This document shows, in pieces, positions 1 to 9,154 of a stretch of DNA of 64,000 nucleotides (within the stretch, counting starts at the first letter, position 1; each line of letters opens with the position of its first letter). The notes below the pieces were generated by a model. It had not been told where the DNA came from and did no database searches. It worked only from the letters and a program-made list of their open reading frames with translations. The position numbers and the translations under genes are program-made. This stretch comes from Tamlana sp038148895 (GTDB lineage Bacteria > Bacteroidota > Bacteroidia > Flavobacteriales > Flavobacteriaceae): the NCBI GenBank assembly GCA_038148895.1, contig JBBVGQ010000005.1; one strand, written 5' to 3'.

Positions 1-767
1 TTCAATTTCTCTTGCATCATTGGGCTAGCCGCAGAAATAATGGCTATACCACAAGCAATATTTATAAATATCATAATCCAGATATAATAAAACCGAGTGG
101 TTTTTAATGAGGCATTGGCATCAATATTGGCCATATCAGTTTTTAACGTTTTGCCTTCTCCAGGATTATATCCGGCCGGCATGTAGTTTTCTGGAGGTCT
201 TTCAATATATCTTGCCGATGATAAGATTAATACGGTATAGATGGCTCCTAAAATGTAAAAGGCATTTGAAACACCAACCGAATCAAATAAAGATTGCATG
301 ACTGGTCCAAATATCAGAGCAGCAAACCCAAACCCCATAATTGCCATACCTGTAGCAAGACCACGTCTATCAGGAAACCATTTTACCAATGTGCTTACCG
401 GAGTAATGTAGCCGAGTCCTAACCCTATGCCTCCAATAACACCATAACATAGATAAAATAGAATCAATGACTCTAATTGAACGGCCAGACCTGAACCTAA
501 AATCCCAATGCCATAGAATATTCCTGCCGTTGTACCACTTACTTTGGGTCCAACTTTCTCAACCCATCTTCCTAAAAAGGCAGCAGATAGCCCCAATAAT
601 AGGATGGCTATTTTAAATGCCCATTTAATGACGCTTCCGTCTACATCAAAAATCTCTTTTACCGGATTGGTCATTACGGAATATGCATATACCGAACCAA
701 TTGAAATATGGATTCCTACTGCCGAAGCAGCAATCAACCATCTGTTTTTTAATTTATTTGCATTCAT
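1..767 (-). CDS. OFA-type MFS transporter (oxalate/formate antiporter family), C-terminus beyond window
   Basis: The reading frame begins at the ATG at 767 (MNANKLKNRWLIAASAVG) and stays open to the window edge, so about 255 N-terminal residues are visible and the C-terminal half is missing. At least six hydrophobic segments are visible. A loop reading WFPDRRGLATG (about residue 130) matches the conserved MFS loop 4 motif of the oxalate/formate antiporter family, as does the N-terminal helix with GSVYAYS. The gene lies 31 nt after the pflA stop on the same strand, so it is probably the third gene of a pflB-pflA-transporter operon. By position it is a candidate exporter of formate or another monocarboxylate, in place of a FocA channel. 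The family call is firm; the substrate is inference. Confidence 0.85.
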   Translation of the reverse strand, partial: MNANKLKNRWLIAASAVGIHISIGSVYAYSVMTNPVKEIFDVDGSVIKWAFKIAILLLGLSAAFLGRWVEKVGPKVSGTTAGIFYGIGILGSGLAVQLESLILFYLCYGVIGGIGLGLGYITPVSTLVKWFPDRRGLATGMAIMGFGFAALIFGPVMQSLFDSVGVSNAFYILGAIYTVLILSSARYIERPPENYMPAGYNPGEGKTLKTDMANIDANASLKTTRFYYIWIMIFINIACGIAIISAASPMMQEKL

Positions 768-798
768 AATTGTTTAATTTTCAGCTACCTAATGCCAA

Positions 799-1608
799 CT
801 AGTTTATTCTTACTTCTTTAAAATAGTTCTGTAAAATAGCCGCAGCAGTAGCCAATTCATCTTTTGTGTTTTCTCGGGCATCTTTAAGTTCATAATTCCA
901 TCCTAAAGCTTCCCATTTATGTATCCCTAATTTGTGATAAGGTTGTATTTCAATTTTCTCAATGGTATTGTAATCCTTAAAATGTTCGCCCAAAGCATGC
1001 AACAATTCCGGCTTGCTTGTTATTTCAGGAATCAACACATAACGCAACCACATTTTTTTTCCGGACAATTCCCTGTGCTCAGCCAAATCAAATGCTATCT
1101 GTTTATTTGATTTACCGGTTAAAGTTTCGTAACCTTCGTCGGTCATGTGTTTTATGTCCAACATGATTAAATCGGCATAATCATCCAGTAATTCTTTAGA
1201 AAAATGATTCAATATTCTTCCATTGGTATCAAGGTTTGTATGAATACCTTCCTCTTTTAAACTTTTAAAGAATTGTATCAATGCCTTTGCCTGCAATAAT
1301 GGTTCACCACCTGAGACAGTAACACCACCTTTTTTACCAAAGAAAGGTTTTAGGTTTATAGCCATTTTAACCAATTCTTCAATTTCATATTCCTTACCTC
1401 CCGATGTAGCTAAAGCATCAGGATTATGGCAATACAAACATTTTAATTTGCAGCCTTGAAGGAACACCACCATTCTAACTCCTGGACCGTCATGGGTTCC
1501 AAAAGATTCAATGGAATGCACCTGTAATATATTGTCTGTAGTTTTGATAACGCAAGGATTTAAAATTAGCACCCGAAAAGAAAGCTTTCGCCTTCTTTTC
1601 AGATGCAT
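799..1608 (-). CDS. pflA: Pyruvate formate-lyase activating enzyme
   Basis: Radical SAM enzyme that installs the glycyl radical on pyruvate formate-lyase. The [4Fe-4S] motif CKLKCLYC (C53, C57, C60) has the CX3CX2C spacing. It is preceded by HSIESFGTHDGPG, typical of PFL activases, and followed by a VSGGEPLLQ SAM-binding segment. At 269 residues it is about 20 longer than the E. coli enzyme. The first 20 residues are basic and unlike the family, so the ATG at 1608 may be too early. GTG codons at 1572 and 1521 are the only other conventional in-frame starts before the core. The gene lies 18 nt downstream of pflB and must be co-transcribed with its substrate enzyme. Cytoplasmic; function confident, start uncertain. 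Confidence 0.93.
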   Translation of the reverse strand: MHLKRRRKLSFRVLILNPCVIKTTDNILQVHSIESFGTHDGPGVRMVVFLQGCKLKCLYCHNPDALATSGGKEYEIEELVKMAINLKPFFGKKGGVTVSGGEPLLQAKALIQFFKSLKEEGIHTNLDTNGRILNHFSKELLDDYADLIMLDIKHMTDEGYETLTGKSNKQIAFDLAEHRELSGKKMWLRYVLIPEITSKPELLHALGEHFKDYNTIEKIEIQPYHKLGIHKWEALGWNYELKDARENTKDELATAAAILQNYFKEVRIN

Positions 1609-1626
1609 TCAAAATATTAATAAAAA

Positions 1627-3852
1627 CTAAATGGATTCGTGGAAAGACCGTGTAATGACTTCTTGCTGTTGCTCTCTAGTTAACCTAACAAAGTTAACAG
1701 CATAGCCAGAAACACGTATGGTCAATTGAGGGTATTCCTCTGGATGTTCCATGGCATCCAATAAAGTTTCTTTATCCAACACATTTACATTAACGTGTTG
1801 CGCTCCTTTAGAAAAATAACCATCTAATATGGTACCTAAATTTTCAATTCTGTCTTCTTCATTGGCCCCTAATGATTTTGGAACAATGGAGAACGTATTT
1901 GAAATACCATCCTTTGAATCTGAATACTGAATTTTTGCAACAGAGTTTAAGGAAGCTATTGCGCCATTTGAGTCTCTACCATGCATTGGGTTGGCACCAG
2001 GAGCAAATGGAATTCCATAGGCTCTACCATCTGGAGTGGCTCCTGTTTTCTTACCATAAGCAACATTTGATGTAATGGTAAGAACAGACATTGTAGGTTC
2101 TGCATTTTTATAAACCGGCAGTTTTTTCAGTTCATTATTAAAATCAGCTACTGCATTTGCGGCTAAGAAGTCTACTCTATTATCATCATTTCCATATTTG
2201 GGAAACTCTCCTTCAATTATAAAATCTATTGTCAAACCTTCTTCATTTCTAATAGGTTTAACTTTTGCATATTTGATGGCTGAAAGCGAATCCGCTACAA
2301 TGGATAATCCTGCAATACCGTAAGCAATACTAATGCTAGGATTGGTGTCTATCAAAGCCATTTGAGCCTTTTCATAATAGTATTTGTCATGCATATAATG
2401 AATAATATTCATGGAATCATTATACACGCGTGCCACTTCTTTCATGGCTATTTTGAAATTGGCCATAACTTTATCGAAATCTAAATACTCATCTGTATAT
2501 TCAGCTACACCATGAATCATTTGTTTACCTGAAAGCTCGCAACGTCCACCATTTATTGCCAACAATAATGTTTTTGCCAAGTTAGTTCGCGCTCCAAAAA
2601 ACTGAATGGCTTTACCTATTTCCTGATAGGAAACACAACATGCAATACCATAATCGTCTGAACCTCGGCTGGTTCTCATTAAATTATCATTTTCAAATTG
2701 AATGGATGATGTATCAATTGCAACTTTGGCGCAATAATCCTTGAAGTTTTGAGGTAAATTCTCAGACCATAACACAGTCATGTTTGGTTCTGGAGATGCT
2801 CCCAAGTTGTATAAGGTATTCAAGAATCTAAAGGCTGTTTTGGTTACTTTAGTTCTTCCATCATTAAACATACCACCAATCGCTTCGGTTACCCAGGTTG
2901 GATCACCTGCAAATATTTCGTCGTAAGCACCCATTCTAAGATGGCGAACCATTCTTAGCTTCATCACAAATTGATCTATATATTCTTGCGCTTCTTCTTC
3001 AGTAATCAAACCTTCCTGTAAATCATGCTCAATATAAATATCTAAGAAGGCAGACACATTACCCAAAGACATGGCAGCACCATCTTGTTCTTTCACGGCT
3101 GCTAAATAAGCCATATATGTCCATTGCACTGCTTCTTGTGCATTTTCAGCAGGACGTCCTAAATCCAAATTGTATTTAGCGCCCAATTCAACCATTTCTT
3201 TCAAGGATTTTATTTGCTCAGACACCTCTTCACGTAAACGTATTGTGGCTTCTGTCATTGGGCTTTTTATATTTTGTAAATCAGCTTTCTTGGCTTCAAT
3301 TAGAAAATTGATTCCATATAAAGCTACACGACGATAATCCCCAATTATTCTTCCCCTAGCGTAGTTGTCTGGCAATCCAGTTAAAAATCCTAAAGAACGG
3401 AATTTTCTAATTTCTGATGTGTAGGCATCAAACACCCCATCATTATGTGTCTTCACATATTTGGAAAATAATTCTGAAATATTCTCATTTGACTTTAAGC
3501 CAAGTTCTGCCAATGCTGTTTCCACTACCTTGAACCCTCCAAATGGCTTCATGGTACGTTTTAAAAGTTCATCTGTTTGCAATCCAACAATCACTTCATT
3601 TTCCTTGTCAATATAGCCTGCATCAAATGCACTAACCGTGGAAATGGTATTTGTATCCACCGAACGAACTCCATTGTTTTTTCGTTCTTCTTTGGTAGCT
3701 TGTTTACATATTTCCCATAATTTTTGAGTTTTGGCACTTGGTCCCACCAAAAACTCATGAGTACCATAATAAGGTGTGATGTTGTTGATTACAAAATCTC
3801 TAACATTTACTTCTTTTGTCCAAGTTCCGTATTTAAATTTCTTTACTTCCAT
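1627..3852 (-). CDS. pflB: Formate C-acetyltransferase (pyruvate formate-lyase)
   Basis: Converts pyruvate and CoA to acetyl-CoA and formate under anoxic conditions. The catalytic cysteine pair is present in GIACCVS (C405-C406), and the radical glycine lies in RVSGYAVNF at G716, 26 residues from the C-terminus. Length (741 residues) is close to the family norm of about 760. It is the first gene of a pflB-pflA-transporter operon. Upstream is an FNR-like palindrome with a -7 element (separate entry), so induction by oxygen limitation is likely. The enzyme radical is destroyed by oxygen, so its presence implies fermentative capacity. Together with ppdK next door it links PEP, pyruvate and acetyl-CoA in energy-limited cells. 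Confidence 0.97.
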   Translation of the reverse strand: MEVKKFKYGTWTKEVNVRDFVINNITPYYGTHEFLVGPSAKTQKLWEICKQATKEERKNNGVRSVDTNTISTVSAFDAGYIDKENEVIVGLQTDELLKRTMKPFGGFKVVETALAELGLKSNENISELFSKYVKTHNDGVFDAYTSEIRKFRSLGFLTGLPDNYARGRIIGDYRRVALYGINFLIEAKKADLQNIKSPMTEATIRLREEVSEQIKSLKEMVELGAKYNLDLGRPAENAQEAVQWTYMAYLAAVKEQDGAAMSLGNVSAFLDIYIEHDLQEGLITEEEAQEYIDQFVMKLRMVRHLRMGAYDEIFAGDPTWVTEAIGGMFNDGRTKVTKTAFRFLNTLYNLGASPEPNMTVLWSENLPQNFKDYCAKVAIDTSSIQFENDNLMRTSRGSDDYGIACCVSYQEIGKAIQFFGARTNLAKTLLLAINGGRCELSGKQMIHGVAEYTDEYLDFDKVMANFKIAMKEVARVYNDSMNIIHYMHDKYYYEKAQMALIDTNPSISIAYGIAGLSIVADSLSAIKYAKVKPIRNEEGLTIDFIIEGEFPKYGNDDNRVDFLAANAVADFNNELKKLPVYKNAEPTMSVLTITSNVAYGKKTGATPDGRAYGIPFAPGANPMHGRDSNGAIASLNSVAKIQYSDSKDGISNTFSIVPKSLGANEEDRIENLGTILDGYFSKGAQHVNVNVLDKETLLDAMEHPEEYPQLTIRVSGYAVNFVRLTREQQQEVITRSFHESI

Positions 3853-3898
3853 TTTATTAATATTTTGTTTTTTGAAAAGCCATTTCTGGATGCTGTGA

Positions 3899-3942
3899 CA
3901 AAATTAGCTGACGTGTAAATCGAAAAACCTGATTAAAGTCAT
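3899..3942 (-). promoter_or_regulatory. pflB promoter with FNR-like site
   Basis: On the minus strand ATGAC-TTTA-ATCAG (3929-3942) is followed after exactly 22 nt by TAATTTTG (3899-3906), a TAnnTTTG-type -7 element. One half-site deviates from GTCAT. The spacing equals that of four other promoters in this window. The predicted leader to the pflB ATG is about 40 nt. Binding by the FNR homologue at 25569-26246 is inference. Confidence 0.6.
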
Positions 3943-4068
3943 ATATCGCCTGTGTTAAAGAAATACTTATTAACGAAAACGTTTGAAATAAAAAAAAGTT
4001 GAAAAAATTTTTTTCCTTAGAAATAAGGAGATAAAATGTCCTATCGAAAAAGCAATAATTGCTTCAAA

Positions 4069-4113
4069 AAACAAAACCCACAAACCGATTTTATCGGTTT
4101 GTGGGTTTTGTTT
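4069..4113 (-). terminator. Strong hairpin terminator after the ppdK remnant
   Basis: A perfect 21-bp inverted repeat with a 3-nt loop (arms 4069-4089 and 4093-4113). On the minus strand it is followed by a T-rich run. It lies 16 nt after the stop codon of the ppdK remnant, as expected if it was once that gene copy's terminator. It now insulates pflB from upstream minus-strand transcription. Confidence 0.75.
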
Positions 4114-4129
4114 ACTTATGAATAAAACA

Positions 4130-4245
4130 TTAACGATTTTTTATGGCTACTCGAGGTGACACCAATTTAGTAATTGGTTTTTCTAAATGTTAAGCAACGC
4201 AAATAGTTCCTGACTAACTAAAAACAGAATTTGGTTTACTACAAA
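4130..4245 (-). pseudogene. Decayed 3' end of a second ppdK copy
   Basis: Read on the minus strand, the segment ending at the TAA at 4130-4132 encodes PITKLVSPRVAIKNR. This aligns with the intact ppdK C-terminus PIARLVSAQAVIKER (8 of 15 identical, several others conservative). DNA similarity continues upstream over roughly 100 nt (shared GACACCAAT and ATAGTTC words), but the frame is interrupted by a stop codon (VA*H). No start or catalytic region remains. It lies directly downstream of the intact gene and has its own terminator, so it is probably the relic of a tandem duplication or of recombination with a foreign ppdK. Seen in the sequence; the mechanism is inferred. Confidence 0.7.
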
Positions 4246-4267
4246 TTCTAACTTTTTAATAACAACT

Positions 4268-4307
4268 AAAAAAGTCCCGAGGGGCAAATTTACCTCGGGG
4301 CTTTTTT
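4268..4307 (-). terminator. ppdK terminator
   Basis: A GC-rich inverted repeat (arms 4268-4282 and 4293-4307, one G-U pair) with A and T runs on the two sides, so it can act in either direction. It lies 25 nt after the ppdK stop codon. Confidence 0.8.
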
Positions 4308-4332
4308 CATAAAAACTAAGAAATATAACCTA

Positions 4333-7062
4333 TCAAATTCTTTCTTTAATCACAGCTTGGGCTGACACCAATCTGGCAATTGGCACTCTAAAAGGTGAAC
4401 AACTCACATAGTTCATACCGGTGTTATAGCAAAACTCAACAGAACTTGGTTCACCACCATGCTCACCACAAATCCCGACTTTTAAATTTGGTTTAACGCT
4501 TCTACCACGTTCAGTCCCCAATTTAACCAATTGGCCAACACCTTCTTGATCCAGAACTTCAAAAGGATCTACTTTTAAAATGCCCTTTTGAATGTAAATT
4601 GGCAAAAACTTACCGGCATCATCGCGGGAATAACCAAAGGTCATTTGTGTTAAGTCATTAGTTCCAAAGGAGAAGAAATCTGCTTTTTCCGCAATTTTAT
4701 CGGCCATTAAAGCAGCTCTTGGAATCTCAATCATGGTACCAACTAAGAATTCAACCTTATCATTTCTTTCTTTAAAAACCGTGTTGGCAGTTTCTCTAAT
4801 GATTTTTTCCTGAGCCTCAAACTCTTTTAATGTTCCAACCAGTGGCACCATGATTTCGGGAACCACAGTCATACCTTTTTCTTTTAGATTAAGCGCAGCT
4901 TCAATGATAGCACGGGTTTGCATTTCGGTAATTTCTGGATATGTGTTACCCAATCGGCAACCACGATGACCCAACATTGGGTTAAATTCTTCCAGTTCGG
5001 CTACTTTATTTTTCACGGCCTGAAGTGAAATGTGCATCTCATCTGCCAACTCTTTTTGCGTTGCTAATTGGTGAGGCACAAACTCATGCAATGGCGGATC
5101 CAATAATCGTATGGTTACAGGTAGACCTTCCATGGCTTCAAAAATACCTTCAAAATCTTCGCGTTGCATTGGCAATAATTCTTGCAAAGCTAGTTTTCTG
5201 CCTTTAACAGTATCTGCCAAAATCATTTCCCGCATCGCTTTAATCCTGTCCACTTCAAAGAACATGTGTTCTGTTCTGGTCAGTCCAATTCCTTGAGCAC
5301 CAAAGCTTCTGGCAACACGCGCATCGTTTGGTGTATCGGCATTGGTTCTAACTTTCATGACAGCATATTTATCGGACAGCTCCATGATTTCAGCAAACTC
5401 ACCGGTTAACTCAGGCTCACGGGTGGCAACTTTACCTTCAATAATATTCCCTGTTGAACCATTCAATGAAATCCAATCGCCTTCGTGATATTCGTGTCCA
5501 TCAACAGTAAGCGTTCTGGCTTTATAATTGATTTTTAAGGCACCAGCACCAGATACACAACATTTACCCATACCGCGCGCAACAACGGCAGCATGTGAGG
5601 TCATTCCACCACGAGCGGTCAAAATACCTTTGGCAATATGCATACCTTCCAAATCTTCGGGAGAGGTTTCAATACGAACCAAAATACTGTTTTTGAATTT
5701 GTTGGCTTCATCGGCAAAAAATACGATTTTACCCGTTGCAGCACCTGGAGATGCTGGCAATCCTTGCGCTATTACATGTGCCGACTTCAATGCTTTGGGG
5801 TCAAAAACAGGGTGTAATAATTCATCCAACTTATTAGGTTCAATACGCAATAAGGCCTCTTTATCATTTATTTTGCCTTCTTTTAAAAGATCGACTGCAA
5901 TTTTAACCATAGCGGCACCTGTGCGTTTACCATTTCTGGTTTGCAGGATCCACAGTTTTCCATCTTGAATGGTAAATTCCATATCCTGCATATCGCGGTA
6001 GTGATCTTCCAGCTTTTGTTGATAGCTATTCAACTCTGCATAAATAGAAGGCATTAATTCTTCAAGAGAAGGATATTTTTCCAAACGTTCGGTTTCTTCA
6101 ATTTTAGCCAATTCTGCCCAACGTTGTGACCCTAATTTGGTGATTTGTTGTGGTGTTCTAACACCTGCAACTACATCTTCACCTTGTGCATTGATTAAAT
6201 ATTCACCGTTAAAAACATTCTCTCCTGTTCCGGCGTCACGAGTAAAACAAACGCCAGTTCCTGAGTTATCACCCATATTGCCATAAACCATGGCTTGAAC
6301 ATTTACAGCAGTTCCCCAATCTTCCGGATACCCATGCATGTTTCGGTAATAAATGGCACGATCACCATTCCAGCTATTAAAGACGGCAACTATAGCACCC
6401 CAAAGTTGATCCCAAGGATTCGATGGGAAATGATGCCCGGTTCGTTTTTTTACAGCTTCCTTAAAATCATAAACCAAATCCTTTAAATCCTGAACTGTAA
6501 ATTCGGTATCTAATTGAATACCTCTTTTCCCTTTTAGATTTTCCATAATCTCTTCAAAAGGATCGATATCTTCTTTTGAAGCGGGCTTCATTCCTAAAAC
6601 TACTCCACCATACATTTGAATAAAACGACGATAGGAATCCCAGGCAAAATGTTCATTATTGGTTTTTTTGGCTAAGCCAACAACCACTTCATCATTTATA
6701 CCAAGGTTTAAAACGGTATCCATCATACCGGGCATAGAAACCCTTGCGCCAGACCTAACGGAAACCAAAAGCGGATTTTCCTTATCCCCAAAAGAAGATT
6801 CCATGAGTTTTTCAATATTGTCGATGGATGCCTCCACTTCACTTTTAATCATTTCAACCACCGCATCTTTTCCCAATAAATTGTATTCGGTACAAACTTC
6901 GGTCGTAATGGTGAATCCAGGTGGCACTGGAATACCAATTGAACTCATTTCTGCTAAATTGGCTCCTTTTCCTCCCAAAAGATTACGCATTTTGCTATTC
7001 CCATCAGCAGACTTGTTACCAAATCTGTACACATGGGTTTTCTCTGCTTCAAGTAATTCCAT
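4333..7062 (-). CDS. ppdK: Pyruvate, phosphate dikinase
   Basis: Reversibly converts pyruvate, ATP and Pi to PEP, AMP and PPi. The N-terminal ATP-grasp region begins with LLGGKGANLAEM, the phosphohistidine is in GGMTSHAAVVARG (H490), and the TIM-barrel C-terminus carries the conserved CGEHGG segment. The frame is open to 7143, but the extra 27 codons are unlike the family and overlap the promoter at 7107-7150. The start is therefore placed at the ATG at 7062 (MELLEAEKTHVYRFG), giving 909 residues. It is monocistronic, between its own FNR-like promoter and terminator. In a PFL-containing cell it may work glycolytically with PPi economy or in gluconeogenesis; the sequence cannot decide. Confidence 0.95.
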   Translation of the reverse strand: MELLEAEKTHVYRFGNKSADGNSKMRNLLGGKGANLAEMSSIGIPVPPGFTITTEVCTEYNLLGKDAVVEMIKSEVEASIDNIEKLMESSFGDKENPLLVSVRSGARVSMPGMMDTVLNLGINDEVVVGLAKKTNNEHFAWDSYRRFIQMYGGVVLGMKPASKEDIDPFEEIMENLKGKRGIQLDTEFTVQDLKDLVYDFKEAVKKRTGHHFPSNPWDQLWGAIVAVFNSWNGDRAIYYRNMHGYPEDWGTAVNVQAMVYGNMGDNSGTGVCFTRDAGTGENVFNGEYLINAQGEDVVAGVRTPQQITKLGSQRWAELAKIEETERLEKYPSLEELMPSIYAELNSYQQKLEDHYRDMQDMEFTIQDGKLWILQTRNGKRTGAAMVKIAVDLLKEGKINDKEALLRIEPNKLDELLHPVFDPKALKSAHVIAQGLPASPGAATGKIVFFADEANKFKNSILVRIETSPEDLEGMHIAKGILTARGGMTSHAAVVARGMGKCCVSGAGALKINYKARTLTVDGHEYHEGDWISLNGSTGNIIEGKVATREPELTGEFAEIMELSDKYAVMKVRTNADTPNDARVARSFGAQGIGLTRTEHMFFEVDRIKAMREMILADTVKGRKLALQELLPMQREDFEGIFEAMEGLPVTIRLLDPPLHEFVPHQLATQKELADEMHISLQAVKNKVAELEEFNPMLGHRGCRLGNTYPEITEMQTRAIIEAALNLKEKGMTVVPEIMVPLVGTLKEFEAQEKIIRETANTVFKERNDKVEFLVGTMIEIPRAALMADKIAEKADFFSFGTNDLTQMTFGYSRDDAGKFLPIYIQKGILKVDPFEVLDQEGVGQLVKLGTERGRSVKPNLKVGICGEHGGEPSSVEFCYNTGMNYVSCSPFRVPIARLVSAQAVIKERI

Positions 7063-7106
7063 AATATTTATATTTTTTAATTTTTTGAACGTTTTTAATG
7101 TCCCTA

Positions 7107-7150
7107 TAAAAGTAATTTGGTATTTGATGCTTTTCAATGACATAAGTCAT
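7107..7150 (-). promoter_or_regulatory. ppdK promoter with FNR-like palindrome
   Basis: A perfect palindrome ATGAC-ATAA-GTCAT (7137-7150) is followed on the minus strand after 22 nt by TACTTTTA (7107-7114), one base off TACTTTTG. The layout matches the hemN and cco promoters. It lies inside the over-extended ppdK reading frame and so also fixes the start at 7062. Confidence 0.65.
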
Positions 7151-7285
7151 ATTATATATAGTTTTAAAAGATGAAATATTTGAAGTTCAGGTTATAAAGT
7201 ACAAATGGGAATCAGCCCTTCAATCTCACTATTTGAAAATCATTTTTAATTTCATATTTTGCAATACTAGACTTTACAAATAAGC

Positions 7286-9058
7286 ATGAAAGAAATAACC
7301 AGACTTTTTGATTTTCCTTATTACCAACTAAAAAACCATCCTTTGGAAGCGTGCTTGGTCACAAAATATAACAGCGAATGGGTAAGCACTTCTACGCAGG
7401 AATACATCGATAAGGCGAATGCCATTAGCAGGGCTTTGCTAAAACTTGGCATAAAAAAGAATGATAAAATTGCCGTTATTTCTTCTACCAACAGAACCGA
7501 ATGGAATATTGTTGATATTGGCGTACTTCAAGTTGGCGCACAAAATATTCCCATTTATCCAACAATTAGTGCCGAAGATTACGAGTATATTTTAAACCAT
7601 AGCGAATCTATCTATTGTTTTGTATCAGATGAAGAAGTTTTGGAAAAAATCAATCAGGTAAAATCCAAAACCCTACTAAAAGGAATCTATACCTTTGACA
7701 ACATAAAAGGTTGTAAGCACTATTCAGAATTATTGGAACTTGGCAAAGATAATGGTAACCAAAATGAAGTTGAAGACCGAAAAGCGAATGTAAAGCCCGA
7801 AGAATTGGCAACCATTATTTACACGTCTGGAACCACGGGCAAACCCAAAGGGGTTATGTTGTCTCACAACAATATTGTATCCAATGTGCTTGCCGCCCGT
7901 AAAAGGTTTCCGCTATCTTATGGAGACCGAGCTTTGAGCTTTCTTCCAATCTGCCATATTTTTGAACGTGTTTTTACCTATCTATACCAATATGTAAGCA
8001 TTGAAACCTATTTTGCTGAAGCTATTGAAAAAATAGGTGATAATGCCAGAGAAATTAAACCTTCAACTATGACGGTCGTACCAAGATTGGTTGAGAAAGT
8101 TTACGACAAAATTATTGCCAAAGGAGCTGAATTAACGGGATTAAAAAAGAAAATATTTTTCTGGGCCGTTGAAGTAGGAGCCAATTATAAACCCTATAAA
8201 CAAAATGGCCCTTGGTATGCTTTTAAACTAGGCATTGCACGGAAGCTGATTTTTAAAAAATGGCAAGAAGCTTTGGGTGGAAACATCGTTTTCATGGCCT
8301 CAGGAAGTGCAGCCTTGCAACCTAGATTGGGCAAAATATTCGGAGCGGCAAATATGCCAATCATGGAGTGTTATGGGCTTACTGAAACGTCTCCGGGAAT
8401 ATCAGCAAGCGACAAACGAAACAATAACTGGAAAATTGGTTACGTTGGTAAAGTGATTGACGGCGTTGAAGTAAAAATTGCTGAAGATGGGGAGATTCTT
8501 TGCAAAGGCCCAAACGTTATGATGGGTTACTATAAAGACCCAGAAAAAACGGCCAGTGTGATGACTGGAGATTATTTCCATACAGGAGATAAAGGTGAAA
8601 TTGATGCCGATGGTTTTCTCAAGATTACCGGGCGTAAAAAAGAAATGTTCAAAACATCTGGTGGCAAGTACGTTATTCCAACATTGCTTGAAAACGAATT
8701 AAAACAATCACGATTTATAGAACAAATTATGGTCATTGGCGAGGGTGAAAAAATGCCTGCCGCTTTAATACAGCCCAATTTTGAGTTTATCCAAGAATGG
8801 ATTGCGCAAAAGAAACACAAAATCGGGAAATCTTTTGAAGACATTTCAAACTCTGAAATTATTCAAAAAAGAATTCAAAAAGAGATTGATAAATGCAACC
8901 AAAAATTTGGTAAGTGGGAGCAAATAAAGGCCTTTGAATTGACTTCAGAAATCTGGTCCATTGAGTCTGGACATTTAACTCCGACCATGAAAATGAAAAG
9001 GGACATCATCAAACAGAAATATGCTAGTTTGATTGAAAAAATATACAGGCCCCAATAG
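7286..9058 (+). CDS. Long-chain fatty acid--CoA ligase (AMP-binding family)
   Basis: Activates fatty acids to acyl-CoA through an acyl-adenylate. It has the adenylate-forming motifs in order: the P-loop YTSGTTGKPKGV (about residue 178), YGLTETSPG (about 366) and the hinge region YFHTGDKGEID followed by TGRKKEMFKTSGGKYV. The 590 residues fit the COG1022-type ligases of Bacteroidota. It is transcribed divergently from ppdK and sits just upstream of a MarR-regulated beta-oxidation operon, feeding that pathway. Membrane-associated or cytoplasmic; no signal peptide or membrane span is evident. Chain-length preference cannot be read from the sequence. Confidence 0.93.
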   Translation: MKEITRLFDFPYYQLKNHPLEACLVTKYNSEWVSTSTQEYIDKANAISRALLKLGIKKNDKIAVISSTNRTEWNIVDIGVLQVGAQNIPIYPTISAEDYEYILNHSESIYCFVSDEEVLEKINQVKSKTLLKGIYTFDNIKGCKHYSELLELGKDNGNQNEVEDRKANVKPEELATIIYTSGTTGKPKGVMLSHNNIVSNVLAARKRFPLSYGDRALSFLPICHIFERVFTYLYQYVSIETYFAEAIEKIGDNAREIKPSTMTVVPRLVEKVYDKIIAKGAELTGLKKKIFFWAVEVGANYKPYKQNGPWYAFKLGIARKLIFKKWQEALGGNIVFMASGSAALQPRLGKIFGAANMPIMECYGLTETSPGISASDKRNNNWKIGYVGKVIDGVEVKIAEDGEILCKGPNVMMGYYKDPEKTASVMTGDYFHTGDKGEIDADGFLKITGRKKEMFKTSGGKYVIPTLLENELKQSRFIEQIMVIGEGEKMPAALIQPNFEFIQEWIAQKKHKIGKSFEDISNSEIIQKRIQKEIDKCNQKFGKWEQIKAFELTSEIWSIESGHLTPTMKMKRDIIKQKYASLIEKIYRPQ

Positions 9059-9110
9059 GAAAAACGTCAATTCTTCACGAAAAACAGAAAAACAAAAATT
9101 TTCAGAATTT

Positions 9111-9154
9111 TAGTAAAATTTGTTATGCATGCATAACAAATTTTACTATATTTG
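9111..9154 (+). promoter_or_regulatory. MarR-operon promoter with 38-bp perfect palindrome (operator)
   Basis: Bases 9111-9148 form an uninterrupted 38-bp palindrome centred on TGCATGCA. A -7 element TATATTTG occupies 9147-9154 and a TTTG -33 candidate lies inside the palindrome (9119-9122). The operator therefore covers the spacer between the promoter elements, the position expected for repression. The likely ligand is the MarR-type protein encoded 100 nt downstream. Confidence 0.75.

Noticed and set aside
4069..4113. Perfect palindrome considered as a transposon end or attachment site
   Set aside because: There is no matching copy nearby, and its place after the ppdK remnant stop with a T run downstream fits a terminator better.
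5528..5968. Open frame of 146 codons on the plus strand
   Set aside because: It lies wholly antisense to ppdK, has no homology-like motifs, and follows from the codon bias of the real gene.
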